64,000 nucleotides of DNA from Halopseudomonas phragmitis (GCF_002056295.1 NZ_CP020100.1:3619501-3683500), one strand, 5' to 3'. Shown: positions 27,783 to 37,450, counted from the first letter of the stretch. Notes: generated by a model not told the origin, from the letters alone. Translations and numbers: made by a program.

Positions 27783-29639
27783 GTGTTGATAAACAGAACG
27801 GGCAACCAGCCCCCCTTCCGTCTGCTGCTGTTGTCTCTGGCCTGTGCCGCCGCGCCTGTCTCAGCCGCCAACTTCCAGTGGGGCGAAATCGACGGCCAGA
27901 TCACCTCCTCGCTGTCGATTGGCGCCAGCATCTCGACCGCCAACCCGGACCCGGACCTGATGCGGGCCGCCAGCGGTGACGACGGTCGACGCAACTACCG
28001 CTCCGGTGATGTCTTTTCCAAGCTGTTCAAGGGCACTCATGACCTGGAGCTGCGCTACGCCGACAGCGGCGTGTTCCTGCGTGGCACCTATTGGTACGAC
28101 TACGCCCTGCGCGATGAGAACCAGCGTTTCAAAAACGTCGAGGACTCCGGGCGCAAGAACGCTGCCAAGTCGGCCGGTTTCGAGTTGCTGGATGCATTTG
28201 TCTACCACAACTACAGCATTGGTGATCAACCCGGCTCGGTGCGCCTGGGTCGCCAGGTGATCAACTGGGGCGAAAGTACCTTCATCCGTGGCGGTCTGAA
28301 TGTCATCAACCCGGCCAACGTCGCCGCCCTGCGCCGGCCCGGCTCGGAAATCAAGGAAGGCCTGACCCCGGTCAACATGCTCTACGGTATGCAGAACCTG
28401 ACCGACAACCTGTCCGCCGAGGCGTTCTACCAGCTCGAGTGGGACCAGACCGTGCTGGATAACTGCGGCACCTTCTTCGCCGGTAACGACACCCTGCCCG
28501 ATGGCTGCGACGGCCTGTTCGTCGGCGGTGATTTCAGCGGCAACGCCACCGCCCGTCAGGCCCTGGACCCGTTCGGGGTAAATCTTGATCCGCAAGGCAT
28601 CCAGATTCGTCGTCGTGGTGACAACGATGCACGTGACAGCGGCCAGTGGGGCATGGCCCTGCGCTGGTTCGTACCGGCACTGGATACTGAACTGGGCTTC
28701 TACGCTGCTAACTATCACAGCCGCCTGCCCTACAGCAGCTCGATCGCCAGCCCCTACCTGACCAACACCGACTTCGCCCCGCAACTGTGTGCCAACCTGG
28801 GCCTGGCTGGCGCAGCCTGCTCAGGCTTTCTCGCCAGCGATGCCGGACGCAATCTGGCTGGGGTTCTGCGTATCGGCACTTCGGGCTACTTCGCCGACTA
28901 CCCGGAAGATATCCGCCTGTACGGCCTGACCTTCGCCACTACCCTGCGCAGCGGCACCGCACTGCAGGGCGAGCTGAGCTATCGACCGAATCTGCCGCTG
29001 CAGTTCAACGGCACCGATCTGGTCCAGGCCTCACTGAACAATCCGGATCGCTCGCCGCTGGTTGCCAGTGGCGCCGTGAACTCGGTCGACAATGGCGTCT
29101 CCAGCGGTTATCGGCGCAAGGAAGTCACCCAGTTGCAGGTCAGTGCTACCCACGGTTTCACCCGGGTGATGGGCGCCGACAGCATGATTCTGATCGGTGA
29201 AGTCGGCATGACCTGGGTTGGCGGGCTGGAGGGCCGGTTCGGCCCGCGCTACGGCCGCAACAGCACCTATGGCCAGGGAGAACTGCGTGACAACAGCATC
29301 TGCCTGGCCAACTCGCAGACGCCACAACACTGCAACAACAAGGGCTTCGTCGCCCGCCACTCCTGGGGCTATCAGGCCCGGGCAGTCTGGAACTACCTGG
29401 ATGTAATCGCCGGCATCGACCTGCGCCCCAGCCTGTCCTGGTCGCATGACGTAAAAGGCTATGGGCCGAATGAGACGTCCGCCTTCAACGAAGGCTCACG
29501 CGCCATCAGCCTGGGCCTGAACGCCGCCTTCAACAGCACCTACAACGCCAGTGTGTCGTACACCAATTTCATGGATGGCGATTACGGCGTACGCGCTGAT
29601 CGTGACTTCGTCAGCGTCAGCTTTGGCATTACTTTCTGA
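27783..29639 (+). CDS. DUF1302 outer-membrane barrel protein
   Basis: 618 residues, GTG start with AGAGG seven bases upstream. A signal peptide (to about residue 29, APVSA/AN) precedes a barrel-like body ending VSVSFGITF with a terminal Phe. DUF1302 genes are usually paired with DUF1329, as here 12 bases downstream, in operons for breakdown of hydrophobic esters, sterols or related compounds. Likely an outer-membrane channel for the substrate of this cluster. Three Cys pairs (CGTFFAGNDTLPDGC, CANLGLAGAAC, CLANSQTPQHC) may form loop disulfides. Confidence 0.8.
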   Translation: MLINRTGNQPPFRLLLLSLACAAAPVSAANFQWGEIDGQITSSLSIGASISTANPDPDLMRAASGDDGRRNYRSGDVFSKLFKGTHDLELRYADSGVFLRGTYWYDYALRDENQRFKNVEDSGRKNAAKSAGFELLDAFVYHNYSIGDQPGSVRLGRQVINWGESTFIRGGLNVINPANVAALRRPGSEIKEGLTPVNMLYGMQNLTDNLSAEAFYQLEWDQTVLDNCGTFFAGNDTLPDGCDGLFVGGDFSGNATARQALDPFGVNLDPQGIQIRRRGDNDARDSGQWGMALRWFVPALDTELGFYAANYHSRLPYSSSIASPYLTNTDFAPQLCANLGLAGAACSGFLASDAGRNLAGVLRIGTSGYFADYPEDIRLYGLTFATTLRSGTALQGELSYRPNLPLQFNGTDLVQASLNNPDRSPLVASGAVNSVDNGVSSGYRRKEVTQLQVSATHGFTRVMGADSMILIGEVGMTWVGGLEGRFGPRYGRNSTYGQGELRDNSICLANSQTPQHCNNKGFVARHSWGYQARAVWNYLDVIAGIDLRPSLSWSHDVKGYGPNETSAFNEGSRAISLGLNAAFNSTYNASVSYTNFMDGDYGVRADRDFVSVSFGITF

Positions 29640-29651
29640 GCGAGCCATACA

Positions 29652-31016
29652 ATGACAAACTTCAAACGCACCCATGGCCTGATCCTCTCTTCCATCCTGC
29701 TCAGCCTGCCGACTCTAGCCGCAGCTCAAAGCGAGCAGGCCGCCCGTCTGGGCGACGACCTGACACCCATCGGCGCCGAACGCGCCGGCAATGCCGACGG
29801 CAGCATTCCAGCCTGGACCGGCGGCCTGGCGCAAGACGCCGCGCAGGTCCATGCCAACGGCACACCCACAGATCCCTTCGCCAGCGAGCAGCCACTGTTC
29901 ACTATCACGTCCGAGAATCTTGAGCAGCATCGCCAGCAGCTCAGCCCCGGCCAACTGGCCACCTTCAATCGCTACCCAAGCAGCTACCGGATACCGGTCT
30001 ACCCCACGCATCGCAGTGTCGATCTGCCGGATCACGTCAAGCAGTCGGCCGCTCGCAATCTGGGCCAGGCCCGGCTGGTCAATGACGGTAATGGCCTGGA
30101 GGGTTTCGCAGGAGCCATCGCCTTCCCTATTCCGAAAAATGGCCTGGAGGTAATCTGGAACCATATCACCCGCTACCGTGGTGGCAGTTCACGCACCGTT
30201 AGCGATACCGCCGCCCCCTACCCCAATGGCAGCTACAGCATCACCACCACGGAGCAGTTTTTTACCCAGCGCGAATACCTGACCGATCACGCCCCCGGTA
30301 AAGCCGATGACCTGCTGTTTCTCTACAGCCACAAGATCATTGCCCCTGCCCGCCAGATCGGTGAGGTAGTACTGGTGCATGAAACTATCGACCAGGTTAA
30401 GAATCCACGCCGCTCCTGGATCTACAACGCCGGCCAGCGCCGTGTGCGTCGGGCTCCGAGTCTTTCCTACGATTTCACCGGCGCCACCACCGCCGGGTTA
30501 CGTACTGCCGACAGCCGCGACATGTTCAATGGCGCCCCGGATCGTTACCACTGGGAGCTGGTCGGCAAACGCGAGCTGTATGTGCCGTACAACAGTTATC
30601 GCCTGGCCTCTCCGGAGCTCAAGTACAGCGACATCGTGCACCAGGGCCACCTCAACCAGGAGCACACCCGCTACGAGCGGCACCGGGTCTGGGAAGTGGT
30701 CTCCACCCTCAAGGATGGCCAACGGCATATCTACTCCAAGCGCCGCTATTTCATCGACGAGGACAGCTGGGCGATTTTGCTGGCCGATCATTACGACAGC
30801 CGTGGCGAGCTCTGGCGGGTAGGCGAGAGCCATGCCTTCTACAATTACCAGCAACAGGCTCCCCTCAGCGCTGGCGACCTGTTCTATGACCTGCACAGTG
30901 GCCGCTACATCATCACCGGCATGGGCAACGAACAGCGCAGTGCCTACGACTTCAGCTACCGCGCCAGCAGCTCCGACTATTCACCCGGCGCGCTGCGCAG
31001 TGCTGGCGTGCGCTGA
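29652..31016 (+). CDS. DUF1329 periplasmic protein
   Basis: 454 residues with a signal peptide (to about residue 25, LAAA/QS), then the DUF1329 fold, related to LolA/LolB lipoprotein carriers, with the typical opening LGDDLTPIGAERAGNADGSIPAWTGGL. It follows DUF1302 by 12 bases. DUF1329 proteins probably carry a hydrophobic ligand across the periplasm between the barrel and the inner membrane; no specific ligand is known here. Confidence 0.82.
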   Translation: MTNFKRTHGLILSSILLSLPTLAAAQSEQAARLGDDLTPIGAERAGNADGSIPAWTGGLAQDAAQVHANGTPTDPFASEQPLFTITSENLEQHRQQLSPGQLATFNRYPSSYRIPVYPTHRSVDLPDHVKQSAARNLGQARLVNDGNGLEGFAGAIAFPIPKNGLEVIWNHITRYRGGSSRTVSDTAAPYPNGSYSITTTEQFFTQREYLTDHAPGKADDLLFLYSHKIIAPARQIGEVVLVHETIDQVKNPRRSWIYNAGQRRVRRAPSLSYDFTGATTAGLRTADSRDMFNGAPDRYHWELVGKRELYVPYNSYRLASPELKYSDIVHQGHLNQEHTRYERHRVWEVVSTLKDGQRHIYSKRRYFIDEDSWAILLADHYDSRGELWRVGESHAFYNYQQQAPLSAGDLFYDLHSGRYIITGMGNEQRSAYDFSYRASSSDYSPGALRSAGVR

Positions 31017-31029
31017 TCCGGAGCCTCTG

Positions 31030-31416
31030 GTGAACTCGCGTCTCCAACAACTGCGGCTGTCATTCAGGAGCCTGAACCTGAATGACGGCCAGGCACCCGA
31101 CCCGCGCTTTACCCTGGCCAACGAGCGAACCTTTCTGGCCTGGATCCGCACCGCGTTGGCCTTGCTTGGCGGTGGCGTGGCTATCGAAGCCTTCACCGTG
31201 GAGTTGCTCGAACCGCTGCTGCGCACCTTGCTGGCCACCGCACTGATCGGCCTGAGTGCCACACTCAGCCTGGGTGCCTGCTGGCGCTGGCTGAGGGTCG
31301 AACGGGCGCTGCGGCATCGTCAGCCACCACCGATCTCCGAACTGGTGCCGTTGCTGACCCTGGCCGTAGCCCTGCTGGCCATGGTCAGTGCTGGCCTGTT
31401 CTGGGGGCTGGCATGA
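31030..31416 (+). CDS. DUF202 membrane protein (YidH-like)
   Basis: 128 residues from GTG 31030, preceded by CCGGAGCC. DUF202 signature DPRFTLANERTFLAWIRTALALLGGGVA (written here as two halves: DPRFTLANERTFLAW and IRTALALLGGGVA) and three membrane segments. It overlaps the next DUF202 gene by four bases. Function of the family is not established. Confidence 0.78.
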   Translation: MNSRLQQLRLSFRSLNLNDGQAPDPRFTLANERTFLAWIRTALALLGGGVAIEAFTVELLEPLLRTLLATALIGLSATLSLGACWRWLRVERALRHRQPPPISELVPLLTLAVALLAMVSAGLFWGLA

Positions 31417-31721
31417 GCGTCAGCCGCGATGAGGGCTTGCAGGTCGAACGGACTCTGCTGGCCTGGGTACGCACTCAGGTGGCACTGGCCATGTTTGCCG
31501 GCCTGACCCTGCACTGGTTCGGCCTGCATCACCTCAGTGCCCTGTTCATGGCCGTACTGCCATTGCTATTGTCATTGTCTCTGTATGTCGGCCAGCGCCG
31601 CCGCTTCAAGCGCCAACTGGCGATGCTCGCTGCCGAACAGGGACAACCTTCGCTGCTGCCGGTGATGAGCGTGGGCCTGGGTGTGAGTGTGCTGGCGCTG
31701 ATCGCGGTCAGCGCGCTCTAG
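31413..31721 (+). CDS. Second DUF202 membrane protein
   Basis: 102 residues, ATG overlapping the previous stop (ATGA). Contains RDEGLQVERTLLAWVRTQVALAMF, the shorter DUF202 type (positions about 4-27), and three membrane segments. The paired long and short DUF202 genes resemble the yidH-yidG pair of enterobacteria and may form a hetero-oligomer. Role unknown. Confidence 0.76.
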   Translation: MSVSRDEGLQVERTLLAWVRTQVALAMFAGLTLHWFGLHHLSALFMAVLPLLLSLSLYVGQRRRFKRQLAMLAAEQGQPSLLPVMSVGLGVSVLALIAVSAL

Positions 31722-31785
31722 AAGTATCCGGCTCGCCGCCAGGGCGCCCGGACAACCAATAACAATGATTCAGAAGGTGCTATTC

Positions 31786-32757
31786 ATGCTGTCTGCCCTC
31801 ACCCGGCTCAAGGATCGAAGCCGTTTGCCCCTGCTGATGATCTGGCTGCTGGTCATGGCTGGCGTTTCCTCCGCCCAGGCCGACACCGACTGGCCGAACA
31901 AACCGCTGAATCTGCTGGTCGGCTTCAGTCCGGGTGGCGGTGCCGATACCCTGGCGCGGCTGGTCGCCCGGGAACTGGAAAGCGAACTCGGGCAGCCGGT
32001 CATCGTGCGCAACATTGCCGGTGGCGGCGGGATCGTCATGGCCACCAGTCTGAAGTTCGCCGCCGCTGACGGCTATACCCTGGGCATGGCCGCCAACTCG
32101 GCGTTCGATGGCATGCCCTGGGTAGCCCCGCTGCGTTACGACACTTACGACTTCGACTACCTGACCACCATCAGCCAGTTGCAGAACGCCCTGGTCGCCA
32201 GCGGCAACGCGCCGTTTTCCAACTGGGACGAAATGATCGCCTATGGCCGCCAGCACGGGCTGAACTACGGCTCGGTGTCGCCGATCACCCGCGAGGTACT
32301 GAACATGGTGGCCGAGCGCGAAGGCATCCGCATCCGCATCATTCCAATGCGCGGCGGCATGGAGATCATGAACAGCCTGATTGGCGGCCATATCGACATT
32401 GCCTGGAGCGCCGGGATCCACCAGGCCTTCCTGCGCAACGGCAAGATTCGGGTGATCGCCTCACTGAACGATGAGCGGCTGCGTACCTCACCACAGCAAC
32501 CGGCCATCACCGAACTGGGCTACCCGATGGGCTATACCGGCTATTTCATGTTCGCGGTACCCAAAGGCATGCCAGCGCAGATCCATGAGCGTCTATCGGC
32601 AGCCCTGATCAGGGCCAGCCAGTCGCCCACTGTGGCGCAACTGGCCGAACAGCGCATGGGCTTTCCCAATATCGTGATGAGCCCTGAGCAGCTTACCGAG
32701 TTCATTCACAGCGCCGCCGAGGATTATCGCCGGGCCGCTGCCGACTCAGCACCCTGA
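31786..32757 (+). CDS. tctC: Tripartite tricarboxylate transporter substrate-binding protein (TctC family)
   Basis: 323 residues from ATG 31786, which has GAAGGTG eight bases before it; an ATG at 31765 lacks a ribosome site. Signal peptide to about residue 32 (SAQA/DT). The TctC fold is marked by WPNKPLNLLVGFSPGGGADTLARLVA (two parts: WPNKPLNLLVGF, SPGGGADTLARLVA) and a GGMEIMNSLIGGHIDIAW segment. It captures a carboxylate in the periplasm and delivers it to TctAB encoded next. The ligand may be the acid activated by the upstream CoA ligase, by context. Confidence 0.85.
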   Translation: MLSALTRLKDRSRLPLLMIWLLVMAGVSSAQADTDWPNKPLNLLVGFSPGGGADTLARLVARELESELGQPVIVRNIAGGGGIVMATSLKFAAADGYTLGMAANSAFDGMPWVAPLRYDTYDFDYLTTISQLQNALVASGNAPFSNWDEMIAYGRQHGLNYGSVSPITREVLNMVAEREGIRIRIIPMRGGMEIMNSLIGGHIDIAWSAGIHQAFLRNGKIRVIASLNDERLRTSPQQPAITELGYPMGYTGYFMFAVPKGMPAQIHERLSAALIRASQSPTVAQLAEQRMGFPNIVMSPEQLTEFIHSAAEDYRRAAADSAP

Positions 32758-32778
32758 CCCAAGGAGCCTGCTACTGCC

Positions 32779-33228
32779 ATGCTTGAACGTAACCTTGACC
32801 TGTGGGCCGGCCTGCTGATCACAATCGCCGGCCTGATTGGCCTGTTCTATCTGATCCCGAACCATATCGGCGCCGGCTTCGGCTTTGGCCTGTCACCGCG
32901 CTTTTTCCCCTACCTGTGCGTGGGCGCCATCACCGTGCTGGGCGCGCTGCTGTTCATTACCCGGCTACGCGACAAGCAGCCTTCGACCCGGCGTATCGAA
33001 CTGAACCGCCGCAGCCTGCTGCGTCTGTTGTTGCTGATCGGCCTGATGGCCGTAAGCCTGTTGCTGCTGCAACTAATCGGCTATCTGGCTGGCGCCATGT
33101 TCCTGGTGGCCACCTTCATGCTGGCGATGGGCGAGCGCCGACTCAGCTGGATTCTGCCAACGGCGGTGGTCTGGCCGCTGCTGCTCTGGCTGTTGTTCAA
33201 ACTGGCGCTGGGCGCCCCCCTGGACTGA
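32779..33228 (+). CDS. tctB: Tripartite tricarboxylate transporter small membrane subunit (TctB family)
   Basis: 149 residues with four membrane segments (about 9-25, 43-62, 78-96, 103-145 as a split pair), the size and layout of TctB. It lies 21 bases after tctC and 12 bases before tctA. Confidence 0.82.
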   Translation: MLERNLDLWAGLLITIAGLIGLFYLIPNHIGAGFGFGLSPRFFPYLCVGAITVLGALLFITRLRDKQPSTRRIELNRRSLLRLLLLIGLMAVSLLLLQLIGYLAGAMFLVATFMLAMGERRLSWILPTAVVWPLLLWLLFKLALGAPLD

Positions 33229-33240
33229 CGAGGATTGACC

Positions 33241-34740
33241 ATGCACGATCTGCTGCTGGGGCTGGCCGACGCCTTTACCCTGACCAATCTGCTGTACATC
33301 GCCCTCGGCGTACTGATCGGCCAGATCTTCGCCGCCGCACCGGGCGTCGGCGCACTGATGGCCATCACCATCGCTGTGCCCTTCACCTTCTATCTCAGCC
33401 CGGTCACCGCCATTGGCCTGCTGGTCGGAATCAACAAGGGCGGCACCCTGGGCGGGGCGGTCTCGGCCATTCTTATGAACACCCCAGGTTCACCGGAGGC
33501 CACCGCCACCACCTTCGACGGCTATCCAATGTCGCGCAAGGGCCAGGCACTCAAGGCCCTGCGCACCGCTCACGCCTCATCGGTGACCGGCGACGCTCTG
33601 AGCGATCTGGTGCTGTTCCTGGTCGCAGCACCGCTGGCACTGGTGGCCATGCGCATGGGCCCGCTGGAAATGGCCGCAGTGGTACTGGTCGCCTTCGTGG
33701 TCGTTGGCGGCATGGTCGGCAACTCCGTACTCAAGGGCCTGATTGCCGCCGCCCTTGGCGTGCTCCTGAGTCTGGTCGGCACCGATCCGGAAACTGCCGG
33801 TGAGCGGCTATCTTTCGGCATCCCGGAACTGATGGATGGTCTGGCCATCAGCGCGGTGGGCATCGGCGTGCTGGCACTTGGCGAAATCTTTCGTCAGGCC
33901 ATCTATCACCAGCGCGGCAGCCTGCACCGGCTACCGGATGCCGGCCTGGGCAATCCGGCACAGAACCATTTTGGCTGGCGCGACTATCGCCACATCGCCC
34001 CCACCATTTTCAAGTCGACCGGCATAGGCACCCTGATCGGCGCCATTCCGGGGCTGGGTTCGACTGCCGCCGCCTTCCTCGGTTATGCCTCGGCCAAGCG
34101 CTCGGCGAAAAACCCGGAGAACTTCGGCAAGGGCGATATCCGTGGCGTCGCCGCCACTGAAGCGGCCAACTCGGCGGTCGTCGGCTCCAACTTCATCCCG
34201 CTGCTGTCGCTCGGAATTCCCGGCAACGTCGCCGCTGCGCTGATTCTCGGTGCCTTCGTCATCCACGGCATCACCCCCGGCCCGCAACTGTTCACCGATC
34301 AGGCCCGGCTGGTATACGCGATCTTCGGCGCCATGGTTATCGGCACCCTGTGCAATCTGTTCTTCGGCCTGTTCACCATGCGCCTGTTCGCCAAGATCAT
34401 CCGCCTGCCGCTCCAACTGATTCTGCCCTGCGTCGTGCTGCTGTGCGTGACCGGCATCATCGTCGCCAGCAACTTGTTCAGCGCCTGGCTGCTGATCGGC
34501 TTCGCCGCGCTGGGCTTTCTGATGCGCATGCTGGACTTCTCCTTCGTCACTTTCATCATCGGCTTCGTACTCGGCCCGATGTTCGAACTCAACGTGCGCC
34601 AGAGCGTGCTGCTGGCTGACGGCAACATTGGCTATCTGCTGGACCGGCCCATTGCCTGCGCCTTCATTCTCCTGGCGCTGGTACTGATCTGGCGCCTGAG
34701 CCGGCGTCAGGCACAAGCCGGCAAACGATTGGCTGTCTGA
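33241..34740 (+). CDS. tctA: Tripartite tricarboxylate transporter large membrane subunit (TctA family)
   Basis: 499 residues from ATG 33241 (CGAGG upstream). About 11-12 membrane segments with the TctA signatures IGQIFAAAPGVGALMAITIA, NKGGTLGGAVSAILMNTPGSPEA (as two adjacent motifs) and the second-half equivalent IGAIPGLGSTAAAFLGYA. Forms the sodium- or proton-driven channel with TctB. A strong hairpin terminator follows. Confidence 0.88.
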   Translation: MHDLLLGLADAFTLTNLLYIALGVLIGQIFAAAPGVGALMAITIAVPFTFYLSPVTAIGLLVGINKGGTLGGAVSAILMNTPGSPEATATTFDGYPMSRKGQALKALRTAHASSVTGDALSDLVLFLVAAPLALVAMRMGPLEMAAVVLVAFVVVGGMVGNSVLKGLIAAALGVLLSLVGTDPETAGERLSFGIPELMDGLAISAVGIGVLALGEIFRQAIYHQRGSLHRLPDAGLGNPAQNHFGWRDYRHIAPTIFKSTGIGTLIGAIPGLGSTAAAFLGYASAKRSAKNPENFGKGDIRGVAATEAANSAVVGSNFIPLLSLGIPGNVAAALILGAFVIHGITPGPQLFTDQARLVYAIFGAMVIGTLCNLFFGLFTMRLFAKIIRLPLQLILPCVVLLCVTGIIVASNLFSAWLLIGFAALGFLMRMLDFSFVTFIIGFVLGPMFELNVRQSVLLADGNIGYLLDRPIACAFILLALVLIWRLSRRQAQAGKRLAV

Positions 34741-34751
34741 ACCCTCCCTTT

Positions 34752-34771
34752 CCGCGAGCGTATGCTCGCGG
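34752..34771. terminator. Bidirectional hairpin terminator
   Basis: CCGCGAGC-GTAT-GCTCGCGG, an eight-base perfect stem, lies between the convergent tctA and DapA-family genes. T-rich bases follow on the plus strand (GATTCTCC) only weakly; on the minus side AAAGGG. Confidence 0.6.
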
Positions 34772-34787
34772 ATTCTCCATACTCAGT

Positions 34788-35666
34788 TCATGCCTGGGCC
34801 GCTCTGGCCCGAGCAAGTCCCAAGCCCAACAACAACTCACGCACGCCATCGCTGCTGCCCAGCAGCGGCGCCCGCAACTCATCGGCAATCAGCCCCTGCA
34901 AGGCCAAGGCCGTCTTGACCGGGGCCGGATTCGGTTCGCTGAACAGGGTCTGAATCAACGGTAGCAAGCTGAAAAAAGTCGCCCGGGCGGCCAGCCACTG
35001 CTGGCTCTGCACCTGTTCATACAACGCCACGAACTGTTCGGGATGAATATGCGCAGCAGCAGCGATCGCCCCCTGAGCGCCCAGGCACAGGGCCGGGAAG
35101 ATCTGGGCGTCTTCGCCGACCAGAACCGCCGCATTGCCACTGGCCAGCAGCGCCAGGGTGTTAGCCGGGTTGCCGCCGCAGTCCTTGACCGCCACGATGC
35201 GCTCATGCCGGGTGATATTCAGCAACGTCTCACAGGCCAATGTGGCCCCGGTACGATAGGGAATATCGTAGAGAATGACCGGCAGCCGGCTGCGCTCGGC
35301 CACGGTATTGAAAAAGCTCTCCAGCGCCGCCTGCGACGGGCGGATGTAATACGGCGCCGGCACCAGTACAGCGGCCAGCGAGCGTTGCTGGATCTCGTCC
35401 AGCCGGCCCAGCAGATCCGCCAGGTGATTGCCCGCCAACCCCATGACCACCTGCTCAGCCGGGGCCAGTTCCAGCACCGCATCCAGCACCGCCAACTGTT
35501 CAGCCTGGCTCAGGGCCGCGGCCTCACCAGTGGTGCCACACACCACCAGGCCATGCACCCCGGCATTCAGCAGATGGCCAACCAGGCGCCGCAAACCGAC
35601 AAAGTCGACCTGGCCCTGATGAAACGGGGTAACCACAGGTACCCAGATACCTTGAAACGATGACAT
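34788..35666 (-). CDS. DapA-family aldolase/lyase
   Basis: 292 residues from ATG 35666 (AGGAGGAG upstream). The TIM-barrel Schiff-base lyase family: GTTGEA pocket (about 44-49), catalytic Tyr in ILYDIPYRTG and Schiff-base Lys in AVKDCGGN. It could be dihydrodipicolinate synthase or a related aldolase such as a 2-keto-3-deoxy sugar acid or hydroxy-keto acid lyase. Its position beside a carboxylate transporter, away from lysine genes, favours a catabolic lyase, but sequence alone does not settle it. Confidence 0.78.
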   Translation of the reverse strand: MSSFQGIWVPVVTPFHQGQVDFVGLRRLVGHLLNAGVHGLVVCGTTGEAAALSQAEQLAVLDAVLELAPAEQVVMGLAGNHLADLLGRLDEIQQRSLAAVLVPAPYYIRPSQAALESFFNTVAERSRLPVILYDIPYRTGATLACETLLNITRHERIVAVKDCGGNPANTLALLASGNAAVLVGEDAQIFPALCLGAQGAIAAAAHIHPEQFVALYEQVQSQQWLAARATFFSLLPLIQTLFSEPNPAPVKTALALQGLIADELRAPLLGSSDGVRELLLGLGLARARAAQA

Positions 35667-36193
35667 GACACTCCTCCTGATCAATGACCGATTCGGTGCT
35701 GTCAGAGGAGAGAAAGGGGCTAGCGGGGATCGAGTCCGGGGCAGGTTCCTGTCAGCTCATCTGACAGGACAGTGCGCCCGGTCAAATAAGCGACTGTTTC
35801 TTTGATTTCTTGGCGACCACGGCGCAACGCTCGCAACCGGCCTGGCCGGTACGGGAAACAATTGCACTACTGAGCAGGGTTAATAACATGACATTGCCTG
35901 ATATGGGTCGCTCAGCACTTTTAACGGTTCGGAGGGATCGGCGTCAAGCCGGTGACCGTTTTTTTACCTCAGTCATGCTGGCGGCAAGTTGGCTTCGGTC
36001 TGTATACCGCTGGCTGGCTCACCAGTCTGTTGATAGCCGCAGCGACTTGACAGCCCTCCTGCCCTCAGCGAACCTTGGCGGCAACGCCGCCAGGCGTCTC
36101 CGTCCGCGGAAAGGGCTGCGCCCAAGGCATCAAACCACAGTTCCATACGAATCCCGGCCTGCCGGGCGGACACAGGCTTGTCAGGGGAGTCGT
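35667..36193. other. Non-coding leader with a perfect hairpin
   Basis: This 527-base gap separates the divergent DapA-family and DUF1835 genes. It holds a perfect nine-base stem TCCTGTCAG-CTCAT-CTGACAGGA at 35747-35769, about 80 bases before the aldolase gene, which could be an operator, and a CTTGGCGGCAACGCCGCCAGG hairpin near 36075. The DUF1835 frame remains open upstream to about 35810, but no Shine-Dalgarno supports an earlier start. No RNA family was recognised. Confidence 0.45.
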
Positions 36194-37450
36194 ATGTCCG
36201 CACAGCACACCATTCGTCACGGCCGTTTCAATCTCGAGCAGCAGCGCAAACGCGCCAAGGACCTGCTCAAAGCCATCAACCGCCAGGAACCCGAAGCACT
36301 GGCCCGTGTAGTCCGGCATATTCCGCCACGCGAACAACCACTGAAACTGGCCGATGCCCAGTGGGTGATTGCCCGTGAGTGCGGGTTCAGCAGTTGGCCC
36401 AGGCTCAAGGCGCATATCGATGCGCTGGATTTTGCCAGTCGCCATGCGGGGCTGCATGGCGATCAGGATGCCAGGACCCTGCATATCCGTTGTGGCTCGG
36501 ACATTCAGCACAGTCTCAAGGTCGCCGGTTTCAGCGGTGACTTTCTCGAGTTTTCCGACCCGTTCTGCATCGGCCCGGTGCCGGCCAGCGATGACCAGAC
36601 CCTGATCCAGCAACGCGCCGCTTTCCTCGCCAGCGCCTTTGATCTGAAACCGGCCGATTCACTGGCCCGACTCAGACAGGCCTACTCGACCCTGGAGCGA
36701 CTGGACGAGTACGAACGCCTGGTGCTGTGGTTCGAGCATGACAGCTACGATCAGTTGATTCTCGCCTACCTGTTGCACCGGCTGCATCATGAGCCGCCCA
36801 AAGCACGCATTGAGCTGATCGCAGTGGACAGTATTCCCGGTGTCGAGCGCTTCATTGGTATCGGCCAACTGGCGCCAGATCTGCTGGCCTGGCTCTGGCC
36901 CCAGCGCCAGCCGGTCAGCACGGAACTACTACGGCTGGGCAGCCAGGCCTGGGCAGCGATCAGCGCAGACACGCCGCACGCCCTGACCGAACTGATTGCC
37001 ACAGGCACCCCGGCACTGCCGATGATGGGCCGAGCACTGCATCGACATCTGCGTGAGCTACCGGCCCGGAACACCGGCCTGAGCCTGAGCGAAAGCCAGA
37101 TTCTGCAGATCGTCGCTGAGCACGGTCCATTACCGGTCGGCAAGGCCTATGCGCATCTGATGGCTGAACGCGAGCCCCTGCCCTATCTCGGCGACCTGAT
37201 GTACTGGTGGCTGATTCAGCCACTGCTCAACGCCGCCGAACCGTTACTGGCAATTGTCGCGGACGCCGAGGCCAACTGGCCGCAACGCCAACTCGCCCTG
37301 ACCGCAACCGGACAACGGGTGCTTGCCGGCCAAATAAACTGGCTGAGCCTGCCCCATAGCGAGCGTTGGGTCGGGGGTATACGCATCGTTCCCGGCCAAC
37401 CGAACTGGTGCCTGTCCTGCGACCTTATGCCACGCGCCGAAAGGCGCTGA
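36194..37450 (+). CDS. DUF1835 domain-containing protein
   Basis: 418 residues from ATG 36194 with GGGGAG in front. An N-terminal helical segment (about 10-75) resembles the short region often preceding this family; the DUF1835 core follows (about 95-215: LHIRCGSDIQHSL, DPFCIGPVP, LWFEHDSYDQLIL), then a C-terminal DUF3658-like winged region ending in a Trp-rich tail. Cytoplasmic, no signal peptide. Biochemical role unknown. Confidence 0.72.
   Translation: MSAQHTIRHGRFNLEQQRKRAKDLLKAINRQEPEALARVVRHIPPREQPLKLADAQWVIARECGFSSWPRLKAHIDALDFASRHAGLHGDQDARTLHIRCGSDIQHSLKVAGFSGDFLEFSDPFCIGPVPASDDQTLIQQRAAFLASAFDLKPADSLARLRQAYSTLERLDEYERLVLWFEHDSYDQLILAYLLHRLHHEPPKARIELIAVDSIPGVERFIGIGQLAPDLLAWLWPQRQPVSTELLRLGSQAWAAISADTPHALTELIATGTPALPMMGRALHRHLRELPARNTGLSLSESQILQIVAEHGPLPVGKAYAHLMAEREPLPYLGDLMYWWLIQPLLNAAEPLLAIVADAEANWPQRQLALTATGQRVLAGQINWLSLPHSERWVGGIRIVPGQPNWCLSCDLMPRAERR

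Noticed and set aside
27861..28784. Minus-strand frame inside the DUF1302 gene
   Set aside because: Low-complexity shadow with no ribosome site; the plus strand carries the real gene.
36180..36193. Possible manganese riboswitch-like element before the DUF1835 gene
   Set aside because: Only a short AGGGGAGTC string recalls the family; no paired stems consistent with that aptamer were found.
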